Source: an uncultured Collinsella sp. (lineage in GTDB: Bacteria > Actinomycetota > Coriobacteriia > Coriobacteriales > Coriobacteriaceae). From it: 10,615 nucleotides of DNA. This document shows positions 1 to 6,335 of this stretch, piece after piece; the first letter of the stretch is position 1; each line of letters starts with the position of its first letter. Below the pieces are notes generated by a model. That model ran no database searches and was not told the origin of the DNA. It saw nothing but the letters and a program-made list of their open reading frames with translations. Location: NCBI GenBank assembly GCA_902464495.1, contig CABQJK010000048.1, positions 1 to 10,615 on the forward strand, written 5' to 3'. The position numbers were made by a program, and so were the translations under genes.

Positions 1-524
1 TAGTCATGGTATTCGCCGCGGTCCCACTTCTCGAGGAACTCGTCAAAGAAGTGCGGGTCAGCCTGAGCCTCGGCGTCGGCCTTATTGCAGGCGTCAATCT
101 TGGCAATCAGGGCATCGTGCTCGGGGGTCTTCTCGTAGGGCTCCTCCAGGAAGGCAAGCATGATGTCGGCCATCAGGAACTCGCCGGTGATCTTGCCGCC
201 AAAGCCCACGATGTTGGCGTTGAGCTCGCGACGGGCATACAGGGCAGAGGTCATGTCGCGAACCAGGGCGCAGCGGGCGCCGGGAACCTTGTTGACGGCG
301 TTGGTGATACCGATGCCGGTGCCGCACAGGGCCACGCCAAAGTCGGCCTTGCCGCTGGCAACAGCCTCGCCCACGGCCTTACCGTAGATGGGATAGTGCG
401 TACGGGTGTGGCTGTAGGTGCCGCAGTCGAGCACCTTGTAGCCAGCCTGCTCCAGGCGGTCGGCCAGATAGATCTTCTCGTCCGTAACGATATGGTCGCA
501 ACCGATTGCGATGGTCTTCTTCAT
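1..524 (-). CDS. lacB: Galactose-6-phosphate isomerase subunit LacB
   Basis: Reading leftward from ATG at 522-524, 174 codons run to the window edge, ending in EYHD followed by TA plus one missing base, so the protein is complete and only the last base of the stop codon is cut off. LacB pairs with LacA to convert D-galactose-6-phosphate to D-tagatose-6-phosphate in the cytosolic tagatose-6-phosphate pathway. It is an RpiB/LacAB-type sugar isomerase. Seen in the sequence: N-terminal IAIGCDHIV, the LCGTGIGI loop with Cys67 (the equivalent position is catalytic in RpiB), NKVPGARCALVRD around residues 78-90, and a C-terminus DEFLEKWDRGEYHD very like Gram-positive LacB, which is about 171 residues long. 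AAAGGA lies just upstream of the ATG. A 63-bp spacer without an obvious promoter or terminator separates it from lacA, so co-transcription is likely. Confidence 0.96.
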   Translation of the reverse strand, partial: MKKTIAIGCDHIVTDEKIYLADRLEQAGYKVLDCGTYSHTRTHYPIYGKAVGEAVASGKADFGVALCGTGIGITNAVNKVPGARCALVRDMTSALYARRELNANIVGFGGKITGEFLMADIMLAFLEEPYEKTPEHDALIAKIDACNKADAEAQADPHFFDEFLEKWDRGEYHD

Positions 525-587
525 CAGAACGTCCTTTCGTCTGAATTCACAAGTTGAGGTAGAAGTTCGAGTTCTCGGTGGCCCTCG

Positions 588-1016
588 TTAGGCCATCTTG
601 TTGAGCATGTCGACACGGATCTGGTGACGGCCGCCGGCGTACTGGGCGCGCAGGAACTCGCGGGCGATCTTCTTGGCGACCTCGGTGCCCACAACGCCCG
701 GACCCATGGTGACCATGCGCGAGCCGTTGTGCTCGCGGGTCATGTAGGCGGAACGCTCGTCGGAAATGTTGGCGACGACCATGCCCTTGATCTTGACGGC
801 GGCCATATAGGAGCCGACGCCGTACTTATCGAATGCGAAGCCCTGGGAATCCTTGTGCTCCAGCAGGTCCTTGGCAACGGCGGTCGCGGAATCGACAAAG
901 TCCGCGGCAGGGGTCTCGGAATAGTCGACGACCTCGTGACCGTCGGCGATGAGCATCTCCTTGATGGACTCCTTCATCGACATACCGTCGGCATCGGAAG
1001 CGATTACAACCCTCAT
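588..1016 (-). CDS. lacA: Galactose-6-phosphate isomerase subunit LacA
   Basis: 142 residues, the usual LacA length. Partner subunit of LacB in the isomerase that turns galactose-6-phosphate, released by LacG, into tagatose-6-phosphate. The RpiB-like fold starts with MRVVIASDADG; further family segments are FVDSATAVAKD (about 40-50), VKIKGMVVANISDERSAYMTREHN (about 74-97) and the C-terminal GGRHQIRVDMLNKMA. Where LacB has the Cys-containing CGTG loop, LacA has KYGVGSY and lacks that cysteine, as LacA subunits do; the active site is known to be shared between the two subunits. A strong AAGGAGGA lies a few bases before the ATG. lacB follows 63 bp downstream. The upstream region carries the GTTC/GAAC boxes and the TGAACGGT-type element described separately. 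Confidence 0.96.
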   Translation of the reverse strand: MRVVIASDADGMSMKESIKEMLIADGHEVVDYSETPAADFVDSATAVAKDLLEHKDSQGFAFDKYGVGSYMAAVKIKGMVVANISDERSAYMTREHNGSRMVTMGPGVVGTEVAKKIAREFLRAQYAGGRHQIRVDMLNKMA

Positions 1017-1251
1017 GACATCCTCCTTGAGAGATACGCAGGTGCGTAGTTTCTGTTTGGAAGTGTTGAATCGCGTTCAGGTCCGGGCATCTGAATGTGC
1101 GGTTCTTCACTGTTCATGTTTATTTGAACACATTCGAACAACGACTGCAACAACTATTTGTTTATCTTTGTTCTTTTTTGAACAAATACCGTTCACGGGT
1201 GTTTGTTGACCGCTTGGGCCTGGCAGAGGCGTGAGCGTTCACGTGCTCAAC
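1017..1251 (-). promoter_or_regulatory. lacAB control region with GTTC/GAAC boxes
   Basis: AT-rich stretch upstream of lacA. GTTC or GAAC occurs seven times: 1102, 1112, 1126, 1136, 1170, 1180 and 1191. Within pairs the spacing is 10 or 11 bp, one helical turn. TGAACA-N4-CGAACA (1125-1140) recurs upstream of lacF at 3082-3097. ACCGTTCACGGGTG (1188-1201) recurs exactly, inverted, at 3055-3068. GTTCA-N8-TGAAC (1112-1129) and GTTC-N6-GAAC (1170-1183) are dyads. These look like regulator sites, but the regulator is not known. I could not fix a -35/-10 pair with confidence. Confidence 0.55.
1076..1095 (-). promoter_or_regulatory. Small stem-loop in the lacA leader
   Basis: TTCAG and CTGAA form a 5-bp stem around the 10-base loop ATGCCCGGAC (minus-strand reading). 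The same ATGCCCGGAC lies upstream of lacF (2955-2964). The position, about 60 bp before the lacA start, would put it in the mRNA leader if transcription starts further upstream. Function unknown. Confidence 0.35.
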
Positions 1252-1288
1252 AAAAAAGGGCGACCGAGAACGCATCTCGGTCGCCCTT
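1252..1288 (-). terminator. Intrinsic terminator of the membrane protein gene
   Basis: A perfect 14-bp stem (1256-1269 with 1275-1288) closes on a 5-base loop. Reading the minus strand, the hairpin is followed directly by a run of T (the A run at 1252-1257 on the plus strand). It lies 36 bp past the stop of the gene at 1324-2355 and separates that gene from the lacA promoter region. Confidence 0.93.
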
Positions 1289-1323
1289 CTTACGGTTCGA
1301 TCTTTCAAAGATCGCTTTGCCGC

Positions 1324-2355
1324 CTACTCAGACTGCCCACTCTTCTTGGCATGTTTAGACGGAGCGCTCAAGAAACGACCCGTCAGATAGTTCGCGGGAC
1401 CGGAGACATCGATCCCCAGCAGCACGTGTCCTAGCCATAGGAACGCCACGAGCACCAGTAGAGGAATCACACACGAGGTCACGATCATCACGATGACGCC
1501 TTCGATCAGATCGGTCACCTGCTGCACGATCTCGTCGGTCATCTGCTTGGCACCGCTGGTTACCGACGTAACCAGGCTCGAGGCCCCGTCAGTCAACTGC
1601 TCGAGCACGTTCTTGGACTCTGTGGACTCGGCCTTTTTCTTGTTCGATTTTGAGCTGGTCTCGCCTGACTTGTCCGTGGTATCGGTCTTTTCCGCAGCGT
1701 CCGCTGCCTTTTGCTCAGCTTGCTCAATACTTACGCGATACGTTTCATCGACCTTCTGCGACACCCATACGCTCGCGGGCACAAGCGCCATGCCGATCAC
1801 GGCAACCACCAGCACGCGCGTCGCCACACGGCGCAGGACAGCGCTCGTGCTCCAGCGCCCATGAACGCCAAGCGACACCGCAAAGAGCACCAACGCAAAC
1901 GGGATTAAGATGCCCAAGCCAACCGACCACAAAATCGTGAGCAAATATTTCTCGAGGTAGAGCACGGCGAGCACGATGCCCAGGTTACCCGAAAGCTGCG
2001 CGAGCTGCTCAGCGACCGGCGTTCCCGTATCACCAGGCAGCGCGGTAATGCCCGCAGATAGCGCCACGCACGAGGTCGTGAGCGCCAGTACGTTACCTTT
2101 CTTTTGATCGATGACCTCGATGGTGGAGTCCCAAGTCTTGGTATCGGCAAAATGCGGGCGCGCGACAAAGCCCGACAGCAGCGCCAGCACTACCAGCGCG
2201 ATAATCACGCCAATCTGCAGCTTTTTGTTTGCACACACGACATCGGACAGGCTGGGCTGCAGCTCGGTTACCGTCGTATGCTCGGTTATCTGGACAGGAC
2301 GCCCATGAGCCATCTCGTGCGCGTCTCTTTTTTGAATCAATCCGTTGTCCGGCAT
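1324..2355 (-). CDS. Multi-pass membrane protein of unknown function
   Basis: 343 residues; I do not recognise a named family. The ATG is supported by a strong GAGGAGGT a few bases upstream. Residues 1-45 are polar and probably cytoplasmic. Hydrophobic segments lie at about 47-65, 88-105 (weak), 123-143, 144-163, 179-198 and 284-312. Between the last two is a highly charged Lys/Glu/Ser/Thr-rich stretch (about 205-250) followed by an amphipathic part with Ser/Thr/Val/Gln repeats (about 251-280). The C-tail ends with lysines. A segment around residues 106-140 (LPGDTGTPVAEQLAQLSGN, then LYLEKYLLT) is the best candidate for a conserved core. No signal-peptidase site, catalytic motif or transporter signature is visible. 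It lies inside the lac gene set but has its own terminator and probable promoter, so its link to lactose use is only positional. Confidence 0.85.
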   Translation of the reverse strand: MPDNGLIQKRDAHEMAHGRPVQITEHTTVTELQPSLSDVVCANKKLQIGVIIALVVLALLSGFVARPHFADTKTWDSTIEVIDQKKGNVLALTTSCVALSAGITALPGDTGTPVAEQLAQLSGNLGIVLAVLYLEKYLLTILWSVGLGILIPFALVLFAVSLGVHGRWSTSAVLRRVATRVLVVAVIGMALVPASVWVSQKVDETYRVSIEQAEQKAADAAEKTDTTDKSGETSSKSNKKKAESTESKNVLEQLTDGASSLVTSVTSGAKQMTDEIVQQVTDLIEGVIVMIVTSCVIPLLVLVAFLWLGHVLLGIDVSGPANYLTGRFLSAPSKHAKKSGQSE

Positions 2356-2393
2356 TTGGATACCTCCTCATTCCGGCCTGTATTGCGGATGGA

Positions 2394-2399
2394 AGTATA
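2394..2399 (-). promoter_or_regulatory. Possible -10 box for the membrane protein gene
   Basis: TATACT on the minus strand, 39 bp before the start codon. The upstream candidate TTGGAT is 15 bp away, short for a -35 box, and the 17-bp alternative is a poor match. A promoter here is plausible, not shown. Confidence 0.35.
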
Positions 2400-2430
2400 C
2401 CCACGAAGCAAAATATCCAACAGCGCCGAA

Positions 2431-2501
2431 TAAGTTGCGGTGAAATAGGGACTGTTTTTGCTGTTAGAAGGCCCATTCAGTCCCCATTTCACCGCAACTT
2501 A
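2431..2501. repeat. Long imperfect inverted repeat
   Basis: The arms at 2431-2454 and 2478-2501 match at 23 of 24 positions (one A/G difference in TGAAATAGGG versus TGAAATGGGG), around a 23-base centre. It sits between the start of the membrane protein gene and the lacF terminator. There is no T-run after it, so it is not a simple terminator. Its shape suits a non-autonomous repetitive or MITE-like element, but only one copy is in the window. Confidence 0.85.
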
Positions 2502-2514
2502 GGCTGAAGGACAG

Positions 2515-2548
2515 AAAAGCCCTGCCGCGGGGTTGCGACAGGGCTTTT
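2515..2548 (-). terminator. Intrinsic terminator behind lacF
   Basis: AAAAGCCCTG (2515-2524) pairs with CAGGGCTTTT (2539-2548), with partial further pairing inside. The stem is GC-rich with T/A runs on both sides, so it could work in both directions. It lies 27 bp past the lacF stop and should end lacF transcripts. Confidence 0.85.
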
Positions 2549-2575
2549 GGAAGGGGACTTGGTTGTGGGGGCTCG

Positions 2576-2914
2576 TTAGGCGAGCTTGGCCTCGAGTTCA
2601 GCGATGCGCTTGTAGGCATCGATGGTAAAGCGGGTCTGCTTCTCCAGGATCATGGTGGTCATCAGGGTGTCCTGGGCGTGAGCCATGATGAAGGTCATCT
2701 CCATCTCGCCGCCGCCGGCCTCCTGCGAAAGCAGCTTGGTCTGCGTGTCGTGGGCGCCAATGAGCGCATCGCTCGCATCCTTGTGCAGCTGCTCGGCCTT
2801 CTCAAAGTCACCCTCACGGGCAGCATCGAGTGCAGCAAGCAGGTCGGTCTGGGCGTCACCCGCGTATGCGACGATCTCGAATCCAACCATCGAGATTTCT
2901 TCTTTGGTTGCCAT
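2576..2914 (-). CDS. lacF: PTS lactose-type EIIA component (LacF)
   Basis: 112 residues, close to the normal size of the lactose/chitobiose EIIA family (about 105). It passes phosphate from HPr to the EIIB domain of LacE during lactose uptake and is cytosolic; family members are trimers of helical hairpins. Visible features: SMVGFEIVAYAGDA at residues 8-21, then DFEKAEQLHKDASDAL, then HAQDTLMT, in which His79 is the expected phosphorylated histidine and Asp82 matches the metal-binding aspartate of the family. A clear AAAGGA precedes the ATG. It lies 214 bp downstream of the LacI-family gene on the same strand and has its own terminator. LacE here has no EIIA domain, so this is its natural partner. 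A role with the second EIIC at 9513 is also possible, because Lac-family EIIA proteins can serve more than one transporter. Confidence 0.94.
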   Translation of the reverse strand: MATKEEISMVGFEIVAYAGDAQTDLLAALDAAREGDFEKAEQLHKDASDALIGAHDTQTKLLSQEAGGGEMEMTFIMAHAQDTLMTTMILEKQTRFTIDAYKRIAELEAKLA

Positions 2915-3128
2915 ATTGCGTTCCTTTCACATATGAACCAATGGAGAGCATCGCGTCCGGGCATACGCGCTGCGTTGTGTATGCCAGAAACATTAACATT
3001 CAAACAAAAAAGAACAATCCAAAACGTAGTTTCAGGCTATGAACGGTCGATTTTCACCCGTGAACGGTTTTTAAACTATTCTGAACAATATCGAACACAT
3101 AAATCGACGACCCAAACAGGTCCGCACC
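2915..3128 (-). promoter_or_regulatory. lacF control region with phased GAAC boxes
   Basis: 214 bp without a gene. GAAC occurs at 3012, 3041, 3062, 3083 and 3093, all in one orientation; the last four are 21, 21 and 10 bp apart, close to whole helical turns. TGAACGGT appears twice (3040-3047 and 3061-3068). TGAACA-N4-CGAACA is at 3082-3097 and TTCAC-CC-GTGAA at 3053-3064. Shared with the lacA leader: CGTAGTTTC (3025-3033), GTCCGGGCAT (2955-2964) and the 14-mer at 3055-3068. I see no terminator for the upstream repressor gene, so read-through into lacF is possible. Confidence 0.55.
2960..2985 (-). promoter_or_regulatory. Stem-loop in the lacF leader
   Basis: GGCATAC (2960-2966) pairs perfectly with GTATGCC (2979-2985) around a 12-base loop. 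It lies about 45 bp before the lacF start and abuts the ATGCCCGGAC block shared with the lacA leader. No T-run follows on the minus strand. It may affect mRNA stability or be part of a control site. Confidence 0.4.
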
Positions 3129-4133
3129 CTAGCGCAGACTGCGTACCGTATCGCCCTCGACGAGCACACCGGGGATCAGCATGTGCTCCACGCCGGCCAC
3201 GACGCCCTCGGCGCCGGCAATCTTGTCGACCGCCCACATGCCAACGCGCTTGTTATCAAAACGTACCGTTGTCAGGCGACGATCGGGCACGATATCGCCC
3301 AGGCTATCGTCAACGCCCACCACGCTCACGTCCTCGGGCACGCGCTTTCCGCGCGACTCGAGCCCGCGAATGCAGCCATAGGCCATAGCATCGTTCGAAG
3401 CATAGATAGCAGTGCAAGTCGGATCGTCTGCCAGAGCCTGCCCGGCGGCATACCCACTCTGCGCAGTCCAGTCACCGCGGATAAGCCGCGGCGGCTCAAT
3501 GCCATGCGCGCGCAGGGTCTCGCGCCAGCCTTCCTCACGTTGCATACCCGAAAGCGAGCGCTCGGGGCACGAGATAAAGTGCACCGTCTTGTGCCCTTGC
3601 CCCAGCAGGTACTCGACCACTTGGCGCGAGCAATCGAACTGGTCGTTATCGACTGTCGAGCACAGCGGGTGCTCCAGCATGGTAACGAGCACCGTCTGCA
3701 TACCGGGCAGCGGCTCAAAGGTGCCAAAGTCTGCCGGCATACGGTTCATAATCACGACCATACCGTCCACCGGAAGTGCACTCATGCGCGACGACGCGCT
3801 CTCGAGGGTATAGGGATGTCCATCTACTTTAGTAAGAGTGATGGCATAGCCGTGTTTGTCGGCCGCGGCAGCAAAACCCTCCATGCGGTCGAGGTTTCCG
3901 GTACCGGTGATGTTGAACATGGCGACGCCGACGGTCTTGAACTTGCCGCGGCGCAGCGACCGGCCGGCAAAATTGGGTCGATACCCGAGCTCGCGCATGG
4001 CGGCACGCACGCGCTCCTTGGTCTCGGGGCGCACGCTGGGTGAATCGTGCACGGTGCGCGAGACCGTCTGCTCCGAGACGCCCGCAAGACGCGCCACGTC
4101 CTTAACGGATACCGATTTTTTAACAGCGGCCAT
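3129..4133 (-). CDS. LacI/GalR-family transcription repressor (lactose operon)
   Basis: 334 residues, full length for the family. The N-terminal helix-turn-helix spans about residues 10-30 (SVKDVARLAGVSEQTVSR), and the hinge helix NFAGRSL (54-60) carries the leucine that in LacI proteins wedges into the central CpG of the operator. The sugar-binding core shows VDGMVVIMNR, STVDNDQ, the segment GDWTAQSGYAAG (close to GDWSAMSG of E. coli LacI), ASNDAMAYG and VVGVDD. It probably binds a galactoside or phosphosugar signal and represses lacE-lacG, which it faces across a 356-bp divergent region with LacI-type operator dyads; one operator-like site (4147-4164) lies in its own leader and suggests autoregulation. 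It is a clear paralog of the repressor at 8226-9236. The SD before the ATG is weak (AGAAAG). Ligand and exact targets are inferred. Confidence 0.93.
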   Translation of the reverse strand: MAAVKKSVSVKDVARLAGVSEQTVSRTVHDSPSVRPETKERVRAAMRELGYRPNFAGRSLRRGKFKTVGVAMFNITGTGNLDRMEGFAAAADKHGYAITLTKVDGHPYTLESASSRMSALPVDGMVVIMNRMPADFGTFEPLPGMQTVLVTMLEHPLCSTVDNDQFDCSRQVVEYLLGQGHKTVHFISCPERSLSGMQREEGWRETLRAHGIEPPRLIRGDWTAQSGYAAGQALADDPTCTAIYASNDAMAYGCIRGLESRGKRVPEDVSVVGVDDSLGDIVPDRRLTTVRFDNKRVGMWAVDKIAGAEGVVAGVEHMLIPGVLVEGDTVRSLR

Positions 4134-4146
4134 AGGTCGATCTTTC

Positions 4147-4164
4147 TATGTCAACGATGCCATC
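4147..4164. promoter_or_regulatory. Operator-like dyad in the repressor leader
   Basis: TATGTCAACGATGCCATC fits AATGNNAACGTTNNCATT at 11 of 14 fixed positions, with CG at the centre (4155/4156). It ends 14 bp before the repressor start codon, where binding would block its transcription or elongation. It overlaps a small stem, GATGCC/GGCATC (4156-4161 with 4168-4173). This is the weakest match of the group. Confidence 0.4.
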
Positions 4165-4243
4165 GCGGGCATCCCAACAGACAAAATGAACGCCTCCAAG
4201 TATATCCAACGCCTCCACCGCCATACGCTCACCACCCAAAACC

Positions 4244-4286
4244 TACCGTTCACCGACAATCCTGCGTCCCCGAACGGCTTTTGTCG
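4244..4286. promoter_or_regulatory. ACCGTTCACC element with interleaved inverted repeats
   Basis: ACCGTTCACC (4244-4253) matches the element in the lacA, lacF and second EIIC control regions. CCGTTC (4245-4250) is mirrored by CGAACGG (4271-4277), and CGACAA (4254-4259) by TTGTCG (4281-4286), so the two inverted repeats interleave rather than nest. It may be a compound operator upstream of the lacE promoter. Confidence 0.4.
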
Positions 4287-4290
4287 CCCA

Positions 4291-4308
4291 AATGTTAACG
4301 TTGCCATT
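4291..4308. promoter_or_regulatory. LacI-type operator, distal
   Basis: AATGTTAACGTTGCCATT is an imperfect palindrome (14 of 18 positions) centred on CG at 4299/4300. With one flanking base on the left and three on the right it repeats inverted near 4408-4429 at about 20 of 22 positions. CG-centred dyads of this size are typical operators of LacI-family proteins. It lies about 120 bp from the proximal site, a distance that would allow looping. Confidence 0.65.
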
Positions 4309-4410
4309 GTGCAAACACAGAGCCACCGGGCGGCTCAAACGTTTACGCGCAAGGAATCGACGGTCCACAGGCACAGGGGCCACCGGTTCGCGTCTTTTTT
4401 TGTGTCGCAA

Positions 4411-4428
4411 AATGGCAACGTCAACATT
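4411..4428. promoter_or_regulatory. LacI-type operator, promoter-proximal
   Basis: AATGGCAACGTCAACATT, centred at 4419/4420, is nearly the reverse complement of the distal site. It ends directly before the proposed lacE -35 box (4429-4434). A further half site, AACGTTACCAT (4446-4456), lies between the -35 and -10 boxes. Binding here would occlude RNA polymerase. Confidence 0.65.
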
Positions 4429-4456
4429 TTGGCAAACAAGGTCCAAACGTTACCAT
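4429..4456 (+). promoter_or_regulatory. Probable lacE-lacG promoter
   Basis: TTGGCA (4429-4434) matches the -35 consensus at 5 of 6 positions; after 16 bp TACCAT (4451-4456) matches the -10 box at 4 of 6. Transcription would start near 4463, leaving a leader of about 27 bases with TAGGAG before the lacE ATG. The overlap with operator dyads supports the placement. Confidence 0.45.
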
Positions 4457-4489
4457 CGTTGCTAACCCACCGACTCTTAGGAGCTTTGC

Positions 4490-6265
4490 ATGGAGCAACT
4501 CATCGCCACCATCGAAAAGGGCCAGCCCCTTTTCAACGCGATCGCCCGCAACAAGTACCTCAAGGCGATCCGCGACGGCTTTATCTCCGTCATCCCCATC
4601 ATCATCTTCTCGTCCATCTTCTGCCTGGTGGCCTCGGTCCCTAACATCTGGGGTTTCTATTGGCCCGACGACATCAACAACGCCCTGTGGAAGTGCTACA
4701 ACTACTCCATGGGCATCCTGGCCATCGCCTGTGCCGCCACCACGGCCAAGCACTTCGCCGACGCTCAGAACCGCGATCTGCCCAAGAACAACCAGATCAA
4801 CTTTATTTCCTGCATGTGTGCGGCCATCATCGGCTTCCTGCTGCTCTCGAGCGACACCATTTCCACGGACGCTGCCAGCGGCTTCAACACCACCTACCTT
4901 GGCTCCAAGGGCCTGCTGACCGCCTTCATCGCTGCGTTTGTGACCGGCATCATCTACAAGTTCTTTATCAAGCGCAACATCACCGTCAAGATGCCCGAGC
5001 AGGTTCCGCCCAACATCTCGCAGACCTTTAAGGACATCATCCCCTTCTCCGTCTGCATCACCGTCTTTTGGGTCTTTGACATTGTCTTCCGCTCTGCCTT
5101 TGGCTTCTGCTTTGCCCAGGGCGTCATCCAGGTGTTCCAGCCCTTGTTCACCGCTGCCGACGGCTACATCGGCCTCGCTGTGATCTACGGCGCTATGAGC
5201 CTCTTCTGGTTCGTCGGTGTCCACGGCCCCTCGATCGTCGAGCCTGCCATCGCCGCCGCCCTCGTTGCTAACATGACCGACAACCTGGCTGCTTACCAGG
5301 CCGGTCAGCACGCTTCTGCCGTCCTGACGCAGGGCGCCCAGTACTTCGTCGTCTGCATGGGCGGCACCGGCGCCACGCTCGTCCTCGTCTTCATGTTCTG
5401 CTTCCTGGCTAAGTCCCAGGAGATGCGTGCGGTCGGTAAGGCCTCCATCGTCCCGGTCTGCTTCGCTGTCAACGAGCCGCTGCTGTTCGCCGCGCCCATC
5501 GTGCTCAACCCCGTCTTCTTTGTCCCGTTTGTCTTTGCCCCGATCGCCAACGTCTGGATCCTCAAGGTCTTTATCGACTTCCTGGGCATGAACGGCTTTA
5601 TGTACACCCTGCCTTGGACCGTCCCCGGCCCCATCGGCACCATCATGGGCCTGGGCTTCCAGCCGCTCGCCTTTGTGATGCTCGCCGTCATCCTGGTCGT
5701 CGACTTCCTTCTGTACTACCCGTTCTTCCGTGCCTATGACGCCCAGAAGTGCGCCGAGGAGGCCGAGATCTCCCAGGAGGAGCTCGCCGCCAAGAACGCC
5801 GAGAAGGCTGCCAAGCTCAACGATGCCTTCCAGGGCAAGGCCGATGCCAAGAGCGTTGCCGACGGCGCCGCTGCCGAGGCCGTAAAGGCCGACGCCTCCC
5901 CCGCCGCTGCAGCCCCCGCTGCCGAGGCCACGGCCGCCAGCGACCTCAACGGCAAGCGCGTGCTCGTGCTCTGCCAGGGCGGCGGTACCTCGGGCCTGCT
6001 CGCCAACGCGCTGGCCAAGGCCGCCAAGGAGCGCGGTATCGACCTGGAGACCGCTGCCGACGCCTATGGCAACCACGTGGACATGCTCCCCGACTTTGAC
6101 CTGGTCGTCCTGGCCCCGCAGGCCGCGAGCTACTTGGCAGACCTGCAGAAGGACTGCGAGCGCGTGGGCAACAAGTGCGTCGCCTGCCGCGGTAAGCAGT
6201 ACATCGAGCTCTCCCAGAACGGCGACAAGTCTCTCGCCTTCGTAAGCGAGCAACTCTCGAAGTAA
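4490..6265 (+). CDS. lacE: PTS lactose-type EIICB transporter (LacE)
   Basis: 591 residues; membrane protein that takes up lactose (or a close beta-galactoside) and phosphorylates it at C6. The EIIC domain spans about residues 20-425 with many hydrophobic helices. GVHGPS holds His245 and NEPLLF holds Glu329, which match residues that bind or phosphorylate sugar in characterised ChbC/Lac-family EIIC proteins. A charged then Ala-rich linker (about 422-488) joins it to a C-terminal EIIB domain, where VLVLCQGGGTSGLLA contains Cys495, the expected phospho-cysteine. Domain order C-B and size match LacE of lactic acid bacteria (about 570 residues); the extra length is mainly the linker. TAGGAG precedes the ATG at good spacing. 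It receives phosphate from LacF (2576-2914) and forms an operon with lacG. Cellobiose or another beta-glycoside cannot be ruled out from the transporter alone, but lacG and lacAB favour lactose. Confidence 0.95.
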   Translation: MEQLIATIEKGQPLFNAIARNKYLKAIRDGFISVIPIIIFSSIFCLVASVPNIWGFYWPDDINNALWKCYNYSMGILAIACAATTAKHFADAQNRDLPKNNQINFISCMCAAIIGFLLLSSDTISTDAASGFNTTYLGSKGLLTAFIAAFVTGIIYKFFIKRNITVKMPEQVPPNISQTFKDIIPFSVCITVFWVFDIVFRSAFGFCFAQGVIQVFQPLFTAADGYIGLAVIYGAMSLFWFVGVHGPSIVEPAIAAALVANMTDNLAAYQAGQHASAVLTQGAQYFVVCMGGTGATLVLVFMFCFLAKSQEMRAVGKASIVPVCFAVNEPLLFAAPIVLNPVFFVPFVFAPIANVWILKVFIDFLGMNGFMYTLPWTVPGPIGTIMGLGFQPLAFVMLAVILVVDFLLYYPFFRAYDAQKCAEEAEISQEELAAKNAEKAAKLNDAFQGKADAKSVADGAAAEAVKADASPAAAAPAAEATAASDLNGKRVLVLCQGGGTSGLLANALAKAAKERGIDLETAADAYGNHVDMLPDFDLVVLAPQAASYLADLQKDCERVGNKCVACRGKQYIELSQNGDKSLAFVSEQLSK

Positions 6266-6277
6266 GTAACGCTCAGA

Positions 6278-6305
6278 GCCAGCCGACCATCAACAGCCGG
6301 CTGGC
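6278..6305 (+). promoter_or_regulatory. Intercistronic stem-loop between lacE and lacG
   Basis: GCCAGCCG (6278-6285) pairs perfectly with CGGCTGGC (6298-6305) around a 12-base loop. It begins 13 bp after the lacE stop and ends 31 bp before lacG. No real T-run follows (ACTTCGATTT), so full termination is unlikely. It may protect the lacE mRNA 3' end or cause partial termination, setting different lacE and lacG levels. Confidence 0.5.
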
Positions 6306-6335
6306 ACTTCGATTTAGACGATTGGATATTTCATC

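Noticed and set aside
6..557. Plus-strand frame at the window start, and 624-1049
   Set aside because: These are antisense shadows of lacB and lacA, whose translations match the known subunits almost end to end.
1298..1314. Short palindrome CGATCTTTCAAAGATCG as terminator
   Set aside because: The loop is a single base, too tight to form as drawn, and the strong terminator at 1252-1288 explains the position better.
3183..4043. 286-codon plus-strand frame over the first repressor, and the similar one at 8352-9209
   Set aside because: Both mirror the LacI-family genes in the same registers; the opposite-strand proteins have full family signatures.
4421..6253. 610-codon open frame on the minus strand
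   Set aside because: It lies opposite lacE, whose product has clear PTS domains; its Asp/Glu/Gly/Val/His-rich translation is the usual by-product of GC-rich codon use on the other strand.
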